Both the position numbers and the translations under genes were made by a program. Under the pieces are notes generated by a model. It was not told where the DNA came from. It did no database searches and worked only from the letters and a program-made list of their open reading frames with translations. This document shows, piece by piece, positions 1 through 7,250 of a stretch of 17,524 nt of DNA; positions within the stretch are counted from its first letter, which is position 1, and every line of letters starts with the position of its first letter. The stretch lies in assembly GCA_027488055.1 (NCBI GenBank), contig JAIYCK010000016.1:1-17524 (forward strand), written 5' to 3'. The DNA is from Flavobacteriales bacterium (lineage in GTDB: Bacteria > Bacteroidota > Bacteroidia > Flavobacteriales_D > Sanyastnellaceae).

Positions 1-1174
1 ATGCTTTCACCTCTTCTTTTACTTCTGGACAACCTTTGTTGGCTTGAATACCTGCATCGTTGGGACATTTGTCTTGATAGTCAGCCACCCCATCTTTGTC
101 GGTATCTAAGGGACAGCCATTGCGATCTACTTGCGCTGATTTGGGTGTATTCGCACATTTGTCATCTATATCTGCTACACCATCCATATCGGTATCAGGA
201 CAACCGAAGAACTTGGGTTCACCTTTGATGGTGGGACAGTTGTCTTGTGCATCCGTGAATCCATCTCCATCCGTGTCAGGGCAACCATTGAATTGAGCCA
301 AGCCCGCTTTGGTGGGACATTCGTCGACTTGGTCCGCAAAGGAATCACCATCCGCATCGGGACAACCTTTGGCAGCGATGGTTCCTACTGATTGAGGACA
401 CACGTCTTCGAAATCTGCAATACCATCTAGGTCGGTATCAATGGGACAGCCTGCTGCATCCACTTTGGCGATGGAAGGCGTACCGGGGCATTTGTCCATT
501 TTGTCGCCAACACCGTCATGATCGGTGTCGTTCCATCCAAACAACCCAAATGCGATACCTATGCTATGCGTGAGCATTTGATCCGTCGAATTGTTGACGA
601 TGCCGTCCCATCCTTTCTCACCTGTCATGGTAAAGGTTTCATCAACATTGAGAAAGACACGATCGCTCAATTTAAATTGAACACCCAAGCCAACAGGCAA
701 CACACCGATCCAACGGTTGAAATCATTGCTATTGAGCGCATCACCATTGGTGGCGTTGTAGATCGGGTTGCCATCGTTATCTTCTAGCGACCAATTGGAC
801 ATCAGGTGCAAGCCAACGCCCCCAAAGGCATAAGGCATCCAAATGGGATCATCACTATTCCGCAGTTTCACTTTACCAATCAATTGTGTGGTGAAAACAT
901 CCGCACCGAAACGGGTGGAGTCGGTCAGATCGTAGCCCCAATTGCCCATCCATAATCGGCCTTCTATATTGAAGCGGCGTGACACATAGTGTTCATAGTT
1001 CAAGCCAAATAGCGGATTTATTTGACTCAAGCGATAGAAGTCATTTCCCAATTCACCATTGTACTGATTGGTACCAAGGGTAAATCCCATTGCACCTCGC
1101 CAAGGCTTGTTTTGAGCCACAATTAAGTTGATGCTCCCGATCAGGACACTGACAGTAATTAAAATTGATTTCAT
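1..1174 (-). CDS. OmpA-like outer-membrane protein with TSP3 repeats (C-terminus outside window)
   Basis: Reading from ATG at 1174 toward position 1, the frame stays open for 391 codons and leaves the window. Residues 1-20 are a signal peptide (ends ...NLIVA before Q21). Residues 21-213 resemble an outer-membrane beta-barrel, with alternating aromatic and polar strands and many Gly/Asn turns. From about residue 215 there are six thrombospondin type 3-like repeats of the form DTDxDGxxDxxDxCP...GCP, which bind calcium in this family. In Bacteroidota this layout is normally followed by a periplasmic OmpA peptidoglycan-binding domain, expected just beyond the left edge but not visible here. The inferred role is a structural link between outer membrane and cell wall. 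The gene lies 202 bp downstream of the large secreted-protein gene on the same strand but has its own -7-like element, so it is probably also transcribed alone. Confidence 0.85.
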   Translation of the reverse strand, partial: MKSILITVSVLIGSINLIVAQNKPWRGAMGFTLGTNQYNGELGNDFYRLSQINPLFGLNYEHYVSRRFNIEGRLWMGNWGYDLTDSTRFGADVFTTQLIGKVKLRNSDDPIWMPYAFGGVGLHLMSNWSLEDNDGNPIYNATNGDALNSNDFNRWIGVLPVGLGVQFKLSDRVFLNVDETFTMTGEKGWDGIVNNSTDQMLTHSIGIAFGLFGWNDTDHDGVGDKMDKCPGTPSIAKVDAAGCPIDTDLDGIADFEDVCPQSVGTIAAKGCPDADGDSFADQVDECPTKAGLAQFNGCPDTDGDGFTDAQDNCPTIKGEPKFFGCPDTDMDGVADIDDKCANTPKSAQVDRNGCPLDTDKDGVADYQDKCPNDAGIQANKGCPEVKEEVKA

Positions 1175-1196
1175 TCGATGAATTTATAAAGTGGGC

Positions 1197-1204
1197 CGAA
1201 AGTA
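1197..1204 (-). promoter_or_regulatory. Candidate -7 element for the OmpA-like gene
   Basis: The minus strand reads TACTTTCG, one base from the Bacteroidota consensus TAnnTTTG, ending 23 bases before the ATG at 1174. No TTTG is present at the expected upstream spacing, so the -33 part is weak or missing. The same intergenic stretch (1175-1376) also holds a palindrome CTCAAA-G-TTTGAG at 1255-1267 and GGTGATCACC at 1352-1361. Neither is followed by a T-run, so I see no clear terminator for the gene upstream. Confidence 0.4.
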
Positions 1205-1376
1205 AATATAAAATGAGCAATTAGGTGTTAACTGAGCCTTATTGATGTGTTCACCTCAAAGTTTGAGTGGCGATAGCCGCGTGGGAACCTACAAATAGGA
1301 ACGGAAGATAAGGCTTCAAATATTAAATAAATTGAACAGGTTTGTAATGGTGGTGATCACCTGAGCAAGGAGTTTG

Positions 1377-4300
1377 TCAACGCAACACATTGACATGGCC
1401 GGAGACTTCGTTCGTTCCTTCGGGAGTATTGTATTGGATCACCCACAAGTAGACATCGTTTTGCACGTAATGAGTGCCATTGACGGAGGGGACCCACACT
1501 TCATTGACCTGGGTACTCTCAAAGATTTTATTGCCCCATCGGTCGAAGATCCGCATTTTGAATCCTTCGGCATAGTCCGTCACGGCGTAAAACACATCGT
1601 TGATTCCGTCGTTATTAGGAGTCACAGTATTGGGAACATACAGTGGTGCAAATGGCTTCACCAAGACCTCATCTTCTGCGCTGCAGCCATTGCCATCGCT
1701 CACTACCAAGTGATAGACCGTGGGAGCGCTCGGGGATGCCAAGGGATAGAGACAATCAGTGCAGCTCAAACCTTCAGAGGGATACCAATAGAATTGCAGA
1801 CCAAAGTTGTTTCCAAAAAGCGGCACTTCGCCAGGATAATCAAAGAACTGATCGGGGCCTGCATCCGCCATTGGAGACTCAAGCACACTCACAAATACAC
1901 TGTCCACGCTTGCGCAATTGTTTTCATCGACTCCCGTCACTGTAAACATTGTGGAGATTAAAGGCGAGAGGGTGGTTTGCGCTTCGAAAGCGGGCGATGC
2001 CAAACTAACAGGCTGCCACGTATATGAAACAGCGCCAGTGGCCGAAGCATTCCAACTATTGCCTAAACAGATCGTGCCATCTTCGGAAGCCACTACGTCG
2101 GGTTTGATGACATGCACAGTCACTTCATCGGTGCCTTCGCCGCATATGTTTGTGATATCAACGTAGTAGGTTGTGGTAATCAATGGGCTTGCCCCGGGAT
2201 TCGGTATTTGCGGATTGGTGAGCGTGTTGGAAGGATACCAATTCCAAGTCCATCCATCAATGCCATTGAGATAGACCGTATTGCCATAGCACACCGTGAG
2301 GTCATCGTAGATATTACCTCCTGGGAAATCATCCACTACATTGACCCCAACTGTTTCCTCTACAGTGCAATTGTCGGCAGTGGTTATGGCCACCGTGTAA
2401 GTGGTGGTTACGAGAGGTGAAGCCAGTGGTGTGGCGGAGGTGAAATCATCGACGGACGCAATGGGGAACCAAAGATATTCGGCACCGCCTGAAGCTTGAA
2501 GTTGCACACTTTGGCCTATGCAGATGGTTTGGAGCGGTGAGATATCTGTTTCAGGGATGTATAATTCGAGCGTCACCTCCACGGAGTCGGTTTCACAATC
2601 ATTGAAATCTACAAGTGTGAAAGTGGTGGCTTCTGCTACCGTTGCTGTGGGGTTGTTTGTATTGGTATTGCTCAGCGCCGGATTGGGCAACCAGAAAAGG
2701 TTGCTTGTACCAGTGCCTTGCAGGTGCACCACTTGCCCAATGCACACTGGTTCAATTGGAGCAATACTGGGGTTGACTCCTTCAAGCACGGTAATTGTGA
2801 CTTGCGCAGTATCGGGTTGTAAGCAGTCGTTGATGGTACTACTGATGAGCGTGATGGTATAGGTGCCCGCCTCGTCGAATGCGTGGGTGGGTTCGAATAA
2901 TTCAGAACTACTGTCATCTCCAAAATCCCAATCAAATTGATCGGCACCATTGCTGAGATTATTAAAAAGCACATCGGTTCCAGTGCATATAATGTCGGGT
3001 GCATTGATGGCTAAGTCGGCATTTAGAATACCTAGGTCAAAACGGAATACTGCCAAATTGCAACCATTACTTGGATTGCTGCTGCTCCAGGCTCCAGGCG
3101 TAGAAGGGAAGTCGTCAAAACTTTGACAGCCGGCGCAAACCGCTTGAAACACAGTGCCGTTTTTGTTAAACCGCGATGTTCCCCCGTCCACGTGTTCACT
3201 GCTTTGACTTCCACCTAGGAATGTGGCATAGTCCAGGGTGGTCGCGTCGGCATCCAACACACAGAGATAAAAGTCGCTTCCATCTGTGGTGGATTGGTAT
3301 GCATCGGATGTGATAGGCAATCCATTGGTGGTGCTATATTGTGCGTAACAAGCATAAAAACTTCCACAATATTGATTGGTTTCACCACCCCAACCACTCA
3401 TATAAATTTGGTTGCAATCACTCACCAAAAAGGCTGTGGGTGAGATGTCAATTTCACCACTCCCCGTGCCGATGGTGGTGGCCCAAAGTAAATTGGTGAG
3501 TGTGGGATTGTATTTGACAATGAATTGCCCGCTATTGGTTTGTCCATAGCACCCTGCAGTGATGGAAATGGTTCCAGCGGTTTGGCCACAGATATATACG
3601 TTGTTGTCCAAGTCGGTTTGAACAAAATAGATCTGATCGTATTCGGTCGTGCCAAAAAATGTCCCTGCAATGAGATTAAAGGTCAGTGTAGATATTCGAA
3701 TCACAAAGCCATCGGTTTGTCCACCAAAGGTGTTGTCCATTCCATTGGCAACATGCGGAAAATTATTGCTCTTGGTGCCACCGGCCACCAGTATTTCATC
3801 GGTACCGTTGAATTCAATTGCATAACAGGCTTCCGTGGCGCTACCTCCGATGTAATTGCTCCACATGAGGTTCTCAAGATTGTTGTCTAATTTGAACACG
3901 ATGCCATCACAGGCTCCGCCGCCATAGGCTGGCTGCAGTCCAAATGCGGTGACAGGAAAGTCATTGCTCAATGTCACACTTGCGATGTATAGATTATTCG
4001 CATCATCGGCATTGATTTCACCCCTGAAAACGTCGCCATAATTGTAGAATAGTTGATCTCCAGTATTGAGGCCATCGTTGCCTGTGCCTCCTACAAAGGT
4101 GCTGGCATCAAGTGTGCCATCGAGGGCGAATTTGCACACGAATATATCACAGCCTTCGGGATGGGTGCTAGTGAAGAAGGTACTCATATCCAAGCTAGGA
4201 CCTCCATTGAAAGTAGATTGGTATGCATTGGCCGTGGTGGGAAAGGAAGAGCTCCCAGTGGCACCCATGACAAAGATGTTGTCAAAGTCATCCACCACAA

Positions 4301-5255
4301 TGCTATGAGGAGTTTCGATTTTGCCTCCACCAATGTATGTGCTGTACAATAGGTTGCTGCCATCCGCAGAAAACTTGGAAATGGCGACATCCATGTAATT
4401 TCCGACGGTGCTATTGAATGCGCTGCTGTAAGCGCCCAAAGTGGTGGGATAGCCAGTGGCAAAAACAGCCGCTCCAGAAATTAAATTGCCTTGGGAGTCA
4501 TCGGCAGCCGTAAAACCAAAGTTGTTGGCCGGTGATCCAATGAAGGTTGAGAAAACTATTTCGGGATCAATGACAAGGTCGTATTGTGGATCATACGAGC
4601 TTATCTCATATTGGAGCACATGGCCGCGCAACATATAAGAACAAGCGATTTCGATGATTTTACCATCAATCAATTGATAGGCGAATGGTTTGCTTTCGAT
4701 CAGTGTGCCTACTGAGGTCTCCAATACAAGTGCATCATCGTGCAGTTCGATTTTATCAAGTCCTTGATAATCGATTTGGATGTGACGAGGATCTCCCGTG
4801 GGATGAACAATGAAATCGTATTTGAGGCGACCGGTATGACTATATACGAGCATATCGATTCCTGGATAGAGAGCGTTATAGCGATATTGCTCAAATGCCG
4901 CGCATCCACTGGCCCATGAAGCTGAGTCTTGGCCAATGTAATAGTTGTAGTAAGGCCGAGTGCGCTTCGAAGGCGAGATAGAGGGAACGCTGCAGCCCAA
5001 GAACGAGGTTCGAAAAGCGTGCGATCTAAAGAGCGCTGGAGGATTTCCTGTATTTGGATGCAGTGCGGCGTGGACATTGGGGTCAACCATGGCATAAGTG
5101 AAACCACCTGATTCTAGCCATAGTTGGCCATTGGGGACAGTACAACCTGCGACCACCTGAGAGGGCCATTGTCCTTTGTTTTGGACAAATTCTGCCTGAC
5201 CGCTCGCATGATAGCAGCAGCTCCAAAAGAATAGCCAAAACAATAATTGTCTCAT
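1377..5255 (-). CDS. Large secreted SBBP/PKD/Ig-like surface protein with T9SS type B C-terminal domain
   Basis: This 1292-residue protein starts at ATG 5255. A signal peptide covers residues 1-20 (ends YHASGQ). Residues about 22-235, beginning FVQNKGQWP, match the N-terminal domain (DUF7948 type) usually found before SBBP repeats. Residues about 237-700 contain seven beta-propeller-like repeats marked by (Y/W)xTxxGG-type strands and 'NIYVxGxT...FPTT' turns. A PKD domain lies at about 735-815 (DWDFGDDSS near 775). Five roughly 75-residue Ig-like repeats follow (start C-x-G-x-x-V-x-L, end TTTYTV...), to about 1200. The last 90 residues (VPNTVTPNNDGINDVF, then RIFDRWGNKIFES) are the gliding-associated CHU_C domain, a type B signal for the type IX secretion system. 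It is therefore probably secreted through T9SS and displayed on the surface, perhaps as an adhesin. No enzymatic motif was seen. The T9SS itself is not encoded here. Confidence 0.9.
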   Translation of the reverse strand: MRQLLFWLFFWSCCYHASGQAEFVQNKGQWPSQVVAGCTVPNGQLWLESGGFTYAMVDPNVHAALHPNTGNPPALFRSHAFRTSFLGCSVPSISPSKRTRPYYNYYIGQDSASWASGCAAFEQYRYNALYPGIDMLVYSHTGRLKYDFIVHPTGDPRHIQIDYQGLDKIELHDDALVLETSVGTLIESKPFAYQLIDGKIIEIACSYMLRGHVLQYEISSYDPQYDLVIDPEIVFSTFIGSPANNFGFTAADDSQGNLISGAAVFATGYPTTLGAYSSAFNSTVGNYMDVAISKFSADGSNLLYSTYIGGGKIETPHSIVVDDFDNIFVMGATGSSSFPTTANAYQSTFNGGPSLDMSTFFTSTHPEGCDIFVCKFALDGTLDASTFVGGTGNDGLNTGDQLFYNYGDVFRGEINADDANNLYIASVTLSNDFPVTAFGLQPAYGGGACDGIVFKLDNNLENLMWSNYIGGSATEACYAIEFNGTDEILVAGGTKSNNFPHVANGMDNTFGGQTDGFVIRISTLTFNLIAGTFFGTTEYDQIYFVQTDLDNNVYICGQTAGTISITAGCYGQTNSGQFIVKYNPTLTNLLWATTIGTGSGEIDISPTAFLVSDCNQIYMSGWGGETNQYCGSFYACYAQYSTTNGLPITSDAYQSTTDGSDFYLCVLDADATTLDYATFLGGSQSSEHVDGGTSRFNKNGTVFQAVCAGCQSFDDFPSTPGAWSSSNPSNGCNLAVFRFDLGILNADLAINAPDIICTGTDVLFNNLSNGADQFDWDFGDDSSSELFEPTHAFDEAGTYTITLISSTINDCLQPDTAQVTITVLEGVNPSIAPIEPVCIGQVVHLQGTGTSNLFWLPNPALSNTNTNNPTATVAEATTFTLVDFNDCETDSVEVTLELYIPETDISPLQTICIGQSVQLQASGGAEYLWFPIASVDDFTSATPLASPLVTTTYTVAITTADNCTVEETVGVNVVDDFPGGNIYDDLTVCYGNTVYLNGIDGWTWNWYPSNTLTNPQIPNPGASPLITTTYYVDITNICGEGTDEVTVHVIKPDVVASEDGTICLGNSWNASATGAVSYTWQPVSLASPAFEAQTTLSPLISTMFTVTGVDENNCASVDSVFVSVLESPMADAGPDQFFDYPGEVPLFGNNFGLQFYWYPSEGLSCTDCLYPLASPSAPTVYHLVVSDGNGCSAEDEVLVKPFAPLYVPNTVTPNNDGINDVFYAVTDYAEGFKMRIFDRWGNKIFESTQVNEVWVPSVNGTHYVQNDVYLWVIQYNTPEGTNEVSGHVNVLR

Positions 5256-5267
5256 TGGTGATGTATC

Positions 5268-5296
5268 CGAAGGTAAAGACTTGGCAGTCTTACAAA
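5268..5296 (-). promoter_or_regulatory. Candidate promoter of the large surface-protein gene, with inverted repeat in the spacer
   Basis: On the minus strand TTTG (5296-5293) is followed after 17 bases by TACCTTCG (5275-5268), one mismatch from TAnnTTTG. The element ends 12 bases before the ATG at 5255, so the leader would be very short. The spacer is almost filled by an inverted repeat AAGACT-TGGC-AGTCTT (5276-5291), placed where a bound repressor would block polymerase. Promoter class is established for Bacteroidota; use of this copy is inferred. Confidence 0.5.
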
Positions 5297-5393
5297 TAGT
5301 TGTAGCAGTGGAGGTGAAATTACAAAAAAATCACGAGAGGATAATTCACTGGATATCAACATTCAGCGTCGTCAGGGGATCTATTGAAAGACC

Positions 5394-5417
5394 ATTCGAT
5401 CGAATATACGTATATTC
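5394..5417. promoter_or_regulatory. Two overlapping perfect palindromes, possible operator
   Basis: ATTCGATCGAAT (5394-5405) and GAATATACGTATATTC (5402-5417) are both perfect palindromes and share four bases. They sit between two divergently transcribed genes, 28-51 bases upstream of the weak -7 element of the lipoprotein gene. This fits an activator or repressor site for a dimeric regulator. No regulator gene is adjacent, so the binding protein is unknown. Confidence 0.4.
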
Positions 5418-5444
5418 CCTTAGTTCAAAGGAAGCGATTTACCC

Positions 5445-5452
5445 CACCTTTG
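5445..5452 (+). promoter_or_regulatory. Weak -7-like element for the lipoprotein gene
   Basis: CACCTTTG differs from TAnnTTTG at one position and ends 22 bases before the ATG at 5475. No TTTG lies about 17-23 bases upstream; that position is close to the palindromes at 5394-5417, consistent with an activator-dependent promoter. That reading is inference. Confidence 0.3.
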
Positions 5453-5474
5453 TTCCAATAAAGCAAATTCAACA

Positions 5475-5981
5475 ATGAAAAAGAACTCTATTTTATCGCT
5501 TACCCTCATGATTGGTTTGGCGGTCTTTTTAATGGGCTGCCCCTATAGCAGCGAGATCCCGTTGTCATCTGTCAATGCCAAGCTCAACGAAGCCTTTGTG
5601 GGCAAGTGGGAGTTGAGTGGATCTCCAGAAAATCATATCACCGTGAAGAAGAATAGCGCGGGTGAGATGGCCATCGCGAAATTTGAGCCTGGATACGATG
5701 GCGCAGAGGGCACAACGACTAATTATATTGGCAATCTCACTGAAATCAAAGGGGTGCTTTTTTTGAGTTTGCGCGAAGACACAGAAGATACGTCCTATGC
5801 TACCTATTACTTCTATCGCATCAACAAGGAGGGCTCCAATAAGATTTTGGTGCAGTCAGTGACACCCAATATCGATGAGAAATTTACAAGCGGGAGCGAG
5901 ATGGCTGCTTTTTTTGGAAATCACATGCAGCACAGTTTCTTTTATGACACCAGCGATGAAACCTATTACAAAATCGAATGA
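5475..5981 (+). CDS. Lipoprotein of unknown function, 168 aa
   Basis: The start is ATG 5475. The N-terminus has two lysines, a hydrophobic stretch (residues 5-19) and the lipobox L19-M-G-C22, so Cys22 should be lipidated after signal peptidase II cleavage. The mature part (about 146 residues) starts with a short Ser/Pro-rich linker, then 'VGKWELSG', followed by alternating strand-like segments rich in Thr, Tyr and Phe. This suggests a small beta-sandwich or lipocalin-like fold, but I do not recognise a family. It stands alone on the plus strand, divergent from the large surface-protein gene and followed by two hairpins, so it is a single-gene unit. Palindromes upstream suggest it is regulated. 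Being a lipoprotein is well supported; its role is unknown. Confidence 0.8.
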   Translation: MKKNSILSLTLMIGLAVFLMGCPYSSEIPLSSVNAKLNEAFVGKWELSGSPENHITVKKNSAGEMAIAKFEPGYDGAEGTTTNYIGNLTEIKGVLFLSLREDTEDTSYATYYFYRINKEGSNKILVQSVTPNIDEKFTSGSEMAAFFGNHMQHSFFYDTSDETYYKIE

Positions 5982-5993
5982 TCATTCGGTTTT
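5970..5993. terminator. Bidirectional hairpin over the lipoprotein stop codon
   Basis: The core palindrome CGAATGATCATTCG (5975-5988) is flanked by AAAA on the left and TTTT on the right, giving a 24-base inverted repeat with one T-G pair. It covers the lipoprotein stop codon (TGA 5979-5981). A T-run follows the stem on both strands, so it could end transcription of both convergent genes. Confidence 0.5.
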
Positions 5994-6014
5994 TGAGACA
6001 CAGTATTGTAATCA

Positions 6015-6041
6015 CCCGAGTCCAGACTCGGGTTTTTTTTT
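6015..6041 (+). terminator. Rho-independent terminator after the lipoprotein gene
   Basis: CCCGAGT (6015-6021), loop CCAG, ACTCGGG (6026-6032), then nine T residues. This is a GC-rich seven-base-pair stem with a tetraloop and U-tract, 34 bases after the lipoprotein stop. On the minus strand there is no T-run after the stem, so it acts on the plus strand. Confidence 0.9.
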
Positions 6042-6063
6042 GAATATGTGTTTCGCACCTTAA

Positions 6064-7119
6064 TTAGTCCTTGATGCGCGAAAAGCGCAACGCCTTTAGC
6101 ATAAAATCAGGCAGTGGCTTCAATGGATCACGTTTTTCTACATTGAGGAAGATGCCCCATTTTTCGACGATAGGTACTTTGTACACTTCGATCATTTCAA
6201 TCAATGTGCGATCCTTGTCGTGTATATAGGTGCAGTGTACTTTGGTTTGCCCCATATTCAGCGCATCATTGCTGTCGCAGGTAAAACCATAGCCTGCTTT
6301 ACTCAAATCCTGTCCCAAAGCTTTCATCCCTTTGACATCGAAACCAATGTGCGCAAACATGCTATCTCCCCAAATACGATCTTTGAAAAGATAGGCAGGT
6401 GTTCGGTCCAATGCTTGCACCAATTCAATGTAAGTTGCACCAGTCACCTTTGCAAAACCTCCACCTGGTTGAGCACTTTGTGTGAGCATTACGCGGCGGT
6501 ATTTTTCTTGACCTCCTAGTAATTCTTTCCAATCAGAGAAGGAATCAGTGGTATCACTTAGCACTTTATCGAAACCGAGAATGTCTGCATAGAGACCCAA
6601 AGCGTCTTCCATATTCGAAACACCCACTGAGCAACCAATCACCCCGCCGCTGTGGTGTTTGCCTTGGGTATACCATTGATCGTGCTCTATGAATTGCCAA
6701 TGCAGTCCATCGAGGTCTTGCATATAAAAAGTAGGTCGTCCGATTGGATCCTTGCCAATGGCCGTTAAGCCGGGTGCATTTTGACTGGAGCAAATGGCAT
6801 GTGAATCCTGGATGTTTTTGCATTTCACTTGTGTGATACAGATACCAAGGTCTCCCACAGCCGCATGCATGGCTGGTTTGGGTTCGAACGAGGTGGGTCG
6901 AATTACTTCAATAGCACAACCACCTTGCAGGTTCATGATCATGCTGGCTCTTTTGGTGATGGTGCTGTTATTAGTATATACATCCATCAATGGTGCAGGT
7001 TGCACACTATCAAAGAATGGAATGTCGAGCCCAAAAAATTGACGATAGAAACGCAAAGAAGCGTCCATGTTTTGCACTGCTACACCGATGTGTTGCAGGC
7101 CATTGATCCGTTTATACAT
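6064..7119 (-). CDS. Two-domain VOC-superfamily (glyoxalase/dioxygenase-like) protein, 351 aa
   Basis: Two tandem vicinal-oxygen-chelate modules are visible. Module 1 (residues about 6-147) begins LQHIGVAV with H10 and includes E71 (AIEVIRP) and E145 (HWQFIEHD). Module 2 (about 160-313) begins VIGCSVGVSNMEDALGLY, with E232 (YIELV), H257 (FAHIGFDV) and E308 (TLIEMIEV). VOC enzymes hold a divalent metal with His/Glu residues on equivalent strands, so these are the candidate ligands. The first strand of module 2 has Cys/Ser where His would be expected. Family members include glyoxalases, extradiol and hydroxyphenylpyruvate dioxygenases and isomerases; the substrate cannot be read from sequence. 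There is no signal peptide, so it is probably cytoplasmic. The C-terminal 38 residues lie outside the VOC modules. It has its own promoter-like element and ends convergent to the lipoprotein gene. Confidence 0.8.
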   Translation of the reverse strand: MYKRINGLQHIGVAVQNMDASLRFYRQFFGLDIPFFDSVQPAPLMDVYTNNSTITKRASMIMNLQGGCAIEVIRPTSFEPKPAMHAAVGDLGICITQVKCKNIQDSHAICSSQNAPGLTAIGKDPIGRPTFYMQDLDGLHWQFIEHDQWYTQGKHHSGGVIGCSVGVSNMEDALGLYADILGFDKVLSDTTDSFSDWKELLGGQEKYRRVMLTQSAQPGGGFAKVTGATYIELVQALDRTPAYLFKDRIWGDSMFAHIGFDVKGMKALGQDLSKAGYGFTCDSNDALNMGQTKVHCTYIHDKDRTLIEMIEVYKVPIVEKWGIFLNVEKRDPLKPLPDFMLKALRFSRIKD

Positions 7120-7126
7120 AGCAAAT

Positions 7127-7171
7127 AATCATATGATTGAAGGACAAATATAATGCACATGATAAGTGTGC
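7127..7171 (-). promoter_or_regulatory. Promoter -7 element of the VOC gene flanked by two inverted repeats
   Basis: TATATTTG (minus strand, 7152-7145) matches TAnnTTTG exactly and ends 25 bases before the ATG at 7119. Upstream of it, GCACA-(7)-TGTGC (7155-7171) lies in the promoter spacer; downstream, AATCATATGATT (7127-7138) lies in the leader. No TTTG -33 box is obvious. The two repeats differ in sequence, so they may be sites for different proteins or chance. Confidence 0.45.
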
Positions 7172-7250
7172 GTTTACATTTTGGATGTAGCTGGTCACGT
7201 TCTAACTTCTGATAATGCTCAACAGCTGGCAATAAGAGATTCAGCGCCTT

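Noticed and set aside
518..787. 89-codon plus-strand frame
   Set aside because: Antisense to the OmpA-like gene, whose signal peptide, barrel and TSP3 repeats are clear.
1255..1267. Palindrome CTCAAAGTTTGAG between the two left-hand minus-strand genes
   Set aside because: Not followed by T-run, far from the -7 box, and short enough to be chance; only noted in the promoter entry.
1374..1961. 195-codon open frame on the plus strand
   Set aside because: It is antisense to the well-supported 1292-residue surface protein, and its translation shows no family or signal peptide; a shadow frame.
5281..5478. 65-codon plus-strand frame starting TTG across the divergent control region
   Set aside because: It covers the promoter elements and palindromes and runs into the lipoprotein start; no domain or start signal.
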